A stretch of DNA of 64,000 nt from Gammaproteobacteria bacterium 50_400_T64 (GTDB taxonomy: Bacteria; Pseudomonadota; Gammaproteobacteria; Pseudomonadales; Porticoccaceae), in assembly GCA_002162755.1 (NCBI GenBank), contig MAAS01000029.1, forward strand, positions 1-64,000, written 5' to 3'. A program made the position numbers and the translations under genes. Below are positions 61,494 through 64,000 of the stretch, piece by piece (the first letter of the stretch is position 1; each line of letters opens with the position of its first letter). Under the pieces are notes generated by a model. That model did not search any database and was not told the DNA's origin. It saw only the letters and a list, made by a program, of their open reading frames with translations.

Positions 61494-63416
61494 TTAAGGG
61501 TTTATTTTTAGCAGCCGTGTTTTGATTCTTTCGCTAATGATACCGACATCCAGCCCTGCTGTAGTGATCTGCGCGCCGTGGGTGTCGTGATCGATAAATA
61601 CATCGGGTAAGCCAAGGTGTAATACGGCAACGACGATGCCCTGCTGGGCGAAATACTCGCTCACGCCTGCACCTGCGCCACCGGCGATGGCATTTTCTTC
61701 GAGGGTGACAATCAATTGATGCTCAGCAGCCAGCTGGTCGAGTAGCTCGGTGTCGAGGGGTTTGATAAAACGCATATCGGCGACACTGGCGTCAACCCCT
61801 TCCGCAACGCTGAGTGCCGTCGGCAGCAGAGCGCCAAAATTAAGGATGGCCACTTGTTGGCCCTGGCGGCTTAGTCTGCCTTTGCCGATGGGCAGGGCTG
61901 TCATGGTGTGTTCTATTTTCGTACCGGGGCCGGTGCCACGCGGGTAGCGTACGGCGGCGGGGCCCTGGTGCCTATAGCCGGTGTAGAGCATTTGCCGGGC
62001 TTCGTTTTCATCGGCCGGGGCCATAATTACCATGTTGGGGATGCAGCGCATAAAGCTAATATCAAAGCTGCCGGCGTGGGTGGCACCGTCTTCGCCGACT
62101 AGACCGGCGCGGTCGATGGCAAACAAAACGTCGAGGTTTTGCAGGGCGACGTCATGAACTAACTGGTCGTAGGCGCGCTGTAAAAAAGTGGAGTAAATCG
62201 CAACGACAGGCTTTTTGCCCTCGCAGGCAATACCGGCGGCGAGGGTCACGGCGTGTTGTTCGGCAATGGCGACGTCGTGAAACTGTTTGGGGAAGCGCTC
62301 GGCAAATTCAACCATGCCCGAGCCTTCACTCATCGCGGGTGTGATCGCGACTAACTCGGGGTGGTCGCCAGCCATATCACACAGCCAGTCACCGAAAATT
62401 TGCTGGTACTTGGGGAGCTTTGGTGCGGGCTTTAATTCTGAGGCGGATGTTTCGCCACCGGGGGTGGGGATTTTGTTCAGTGCGTGATAGCCAATGGGGT
62501 CTTCTTCGGCGGGTAAAAAGCCTTTGCCTTTCTGGGTGGCAACGTGGAGAAGTACGGGGCCGGTAACCTGTTTGAGGTTTTCCAGGGTGTGTACTAATAG
62601 CGGGATGTTGTGGCCATCGATAGGGCCAATGTAGGTAAAGCCAAGTTCTTCAAAAACGATGCCGGGGGCAACCATTGATTTTAATAGCTCTTCAGTTTTA
62701 CGAATAATACCTGAAGTTGAAGGGAAGGCTTTTAGCAGACTTTTGGTGCTTTCGCGAAACAGGTTGTACAGCTTGCTCGACCATAATTTGGAAAAGTAAG
62801 TGGCGAGCCCGCCGACACTCTTTGATATCGACATGTTGTTGTCGTTGAGCACCACCAGCATATCGAGATCGACATGGGCGATATGGTTGAGCGCTTCGAA
62901 AGCCATGCCAGCCGTCATCGCACCATCGCCAATCACCGCGACGCAGCGTCGCTTGGGCTGTGAATCTTCCGGTTGCTCAAGGGCAGAGCCGATGGCCATG
63001 CCCAGGGCGGCACTTAAGGAGGTGCTGGAGTGACCGACGCCGAAGGGATCGTACTCGCTCTCTTCTCGATTGGGGAAGCCAGCAAGCCCGTTGCGATGGC
63101 GAATGGTCGATAGTTGTTCGCGCCGCCCGGTGAGAATTTTATGGGGATAGGTCTGGTGGCCGACATCCCATACCAATCTGTCGTTCGGGGTGTTAAAGGC
63201 ATAATGCAAAGCGATGGTCAGTTCGACAACGCCAAGTCCTGCGCCAAAGTGGCCGCCCGACTGACCTACGGAATAGAGTAAATAAGCACGTAATTCATCG
63301 GCGACCTGTTCCAGCTCGCTTTCCGGGAGGTCGCGTAATTGTGCCGGAGAATCGATGCGATCCAGCAGGGGTGTCACGGGCCGGGTGAGTGGAATGTCGG
63401 TGTAAGTAGCGGTCAT
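61494..63416 (-). CDS. dxs: 1-deoxy-D-xylulose-5-phosphate synthase
   Basis: DXS is the thiamine-diphosphate enzyme opening the MEP isoprenoid route, 640 aa. [16 protein letters not shown] near residue 155 is the ThDP motif with NDNNMSIS as its end, [19 protein letters not shown] and the [15 protein letters not shown] block near 420-430 belong to the later domains. It follows ispA on the same strand, the usual gammaproteobacterial pairing. Confidence 0.98.
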   Translation of the reverse strand: MTATYTDIPLTRPVTPLLDRIDSPAQLRDLPESELEQVADELRAYLLYSVGQSGGHFGAGLGVVELTIALHYAFNTPNDRLVWDVGHQTYPHKILTGRREQLSTIRHRNGLAGFPNREESEYDPFGVGHSSTSLSAALGMAIGSALEQPEDSQPKRRCVAVIGDGAMTAGMAFEALNHIAHVDLDMLVVLNDNNMSISKSVGGLATYFSKLWSSKLYNLFRESTKSLLKAFPSTSGIIRKTEELLKSMVAPGIVFEELGFTYIGPIDGHNIPLLVHTLENLKQVTGPVLLHVATQKGKGFLPAEEDPIGYHALNKIPTPGGETSASELKPAPKLPKYQQIFGDWLCDMAGDHPELVAITPAMSEGSGMVEFAERFPKQFHDVAIAEQHAVTLAAGIACEGKKPVVAIYSTFLQRAYDQLVHDVALQNLDVLFAIDRAGLVGEDGATHAGSFDISFMRCIPNMVIMAPADENEARQMLYTGYRHQGPAAVRYPRGTGPGTKIEHTMTALPIGKGRLSRQGQQVAILNFGALLPTALSVAEGVDASVADMRFIKPLDTELLDQLAAEHQLIVTLEENAIAGGAGAGVSEYFAQQGIVVAVLHLGLPDVFIDHDTHGAQITTAGLDVGIISERIKTRLLKINP

Positions 63417-63514
63417 GTAGGGCGGCTATTATTGTAGGGCGACTATTATGTGGGTTATCAAAGGGCTAATTTTGAGGCGGCAATCTTACACGATATCACC
63501 GTGGATTGGGTGGC

Positions 63515-64000
63515 TCAGTGGTTTCGGTTGACGATAAAGTCGGCGATATCTCGCAGGTGATTGGCGCGCTCATCGAGCTGGCTGAGGGTGTCCATGGCCT
63601 GCTGATGCAGTTGCTTGAGTTTTGTTTTCGCGCCATCGTGGCCGAGCAGAGAGGTATAGGTCGATTTGTTGTGTAATTGGTCAGCACCCGCCTGTTTACC
63701 GAGCACGGCAGTGCTGCCCTCGGTGTCGAGAATGTCATCTTTGACCTGAAAGGCGAGACCAATGGCTCGACCGTAGGCGCGCAGTTTCTCCAGTGTTTGT
63801 GTATCAGCACGGCCACTACTTTGAGCCCCCATGGAAATGCTGGCGACGATCAGGTCGCCGGTTTTATGGGCGTGCATGGTCTCCAGGTATTGGAGATCGA
63901 CAGGGGTATCGGTCGCGTATAAATCCATTGCCTGACCCTTAACCATGCCGGCGGCACCTGAGGCCTCGGCGAGTTCACGAATGAGTACTAAGGCTAGCGT
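63515..64000 (-). CDS. ispA: Farnesyl diphosphate synthase (N-terminus cut by window edge)
   Basis: The C-terminal 161 codons of a polyprenyl synthase. SGAAGMVKGQAMDL and HAHKTGDLI lead to the second Asp-rich motif KDDILDTEG, and DERANHLRDIADFIVNRNH ends the chain. IspA makes farnesyl diphosphate from IPP and DMAPP in the cytoplasm. An internal ATG at 63946 is not the start: the frame stays open to the window edge. It leads into dxs. Confidence 0.95.
   Translation of the reverse strand, partial: TLALVLIRELAEASGAAGMVKGQAMDLYATDTPVDLQYLETMHAHKTGDLIVASISMGAQSSGRADTQTLEKLRAYGRAIGLAFQVKDDILDTEGSTAVLGKQAGADQLHNKSTYTSLLGHDGAKTKLKQLHQQAMDTLSQLDERANHLRDIADFIVNRNH

Overview
The window looks like a chromosome segment of a free-living, probably marine, gammaproteobacterium with roughly 50% GC. 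Support comes from the housekeeping blocks: dapA-bamC-MBL-purC, ampD-ampE with an ampG-like permease, groES-groEL, class I fumarase, sbcB, pyrB, dinG and ispA-dxs. The mix would suit the Cellvibrionales/Spongiibacteraceae-type lineages, but no rRNA or other decisive marker is present, so that placement is inference. I found no rRNA, tRNA, CRISPR array, transposase or integrase.

Layout. (1) 1-13.9 kb is an accessory catabolic region. It holds four tandem class III CoA-transferases (CaiB/BaiF) on the minus strand. Facing them on the plus strand are two D-aminoacylase-type amidohydrolases, two luciferase-like flavin oxidoreductases, a small ABM-type monooxygenase and a two-gene MaoC-type hydratase, with an alpha/beta hydrolase on the minus strand. 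Together they suggest activation, hydration and ring or amide opening of an unidentified carboxylic acid via CoA thioesters. (2) 14.5-19 kb carries recQ, mobA-moaE and an SMP-30 lactonase. (3) 18.96-21.3 kb looks like a short integron-cassette cluster without an integrase: a 94-aa protein, a Phd/ParE toxin-antitoxin pair and an unknown one-TM 318-aa protein, separated by attC-like hairpins. (4) 21.4-27.6 kb holds a LysR regulator divergent from glutaredoxin, GST and a three-domain PNPOx-FNR-ferredoxin protein, then small enzymes. (5) 27.9-32.8 kb is a seven-gene minus-strand cluster with a Ras-like GTPase, a roadblock/LC7 protein, an Aer-like PAS protein, a PhnD-like binding protein without a signal peptide, a pseudo-receiver protein and two proteins of unknown function, one of them TPR-like. 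It resembles an MglA/MglB-type switch with new inputs and is my best candidate for an undescribed system. (6) 33-64 kb is mainly housekeeping.

Regulatory and repeat signals. Two tandem LexA-type palindromes lie directly before pyrB, which heads a tight pyrB-acyltransferase-dinG run, so SOS control of the run including dinG is plausible. DinG itself appears to start at an ATT codon. Two different families of dispersed intergenic repeats each occur twice (865-1042 with 17911-18010, and 14303-14514 with 41284-41498). The second family contains a DnaA-box-like hairpin. A second attC-like cassette lies between ampE and the ampG-like gene. Several strong bidirectional terminators are listed.
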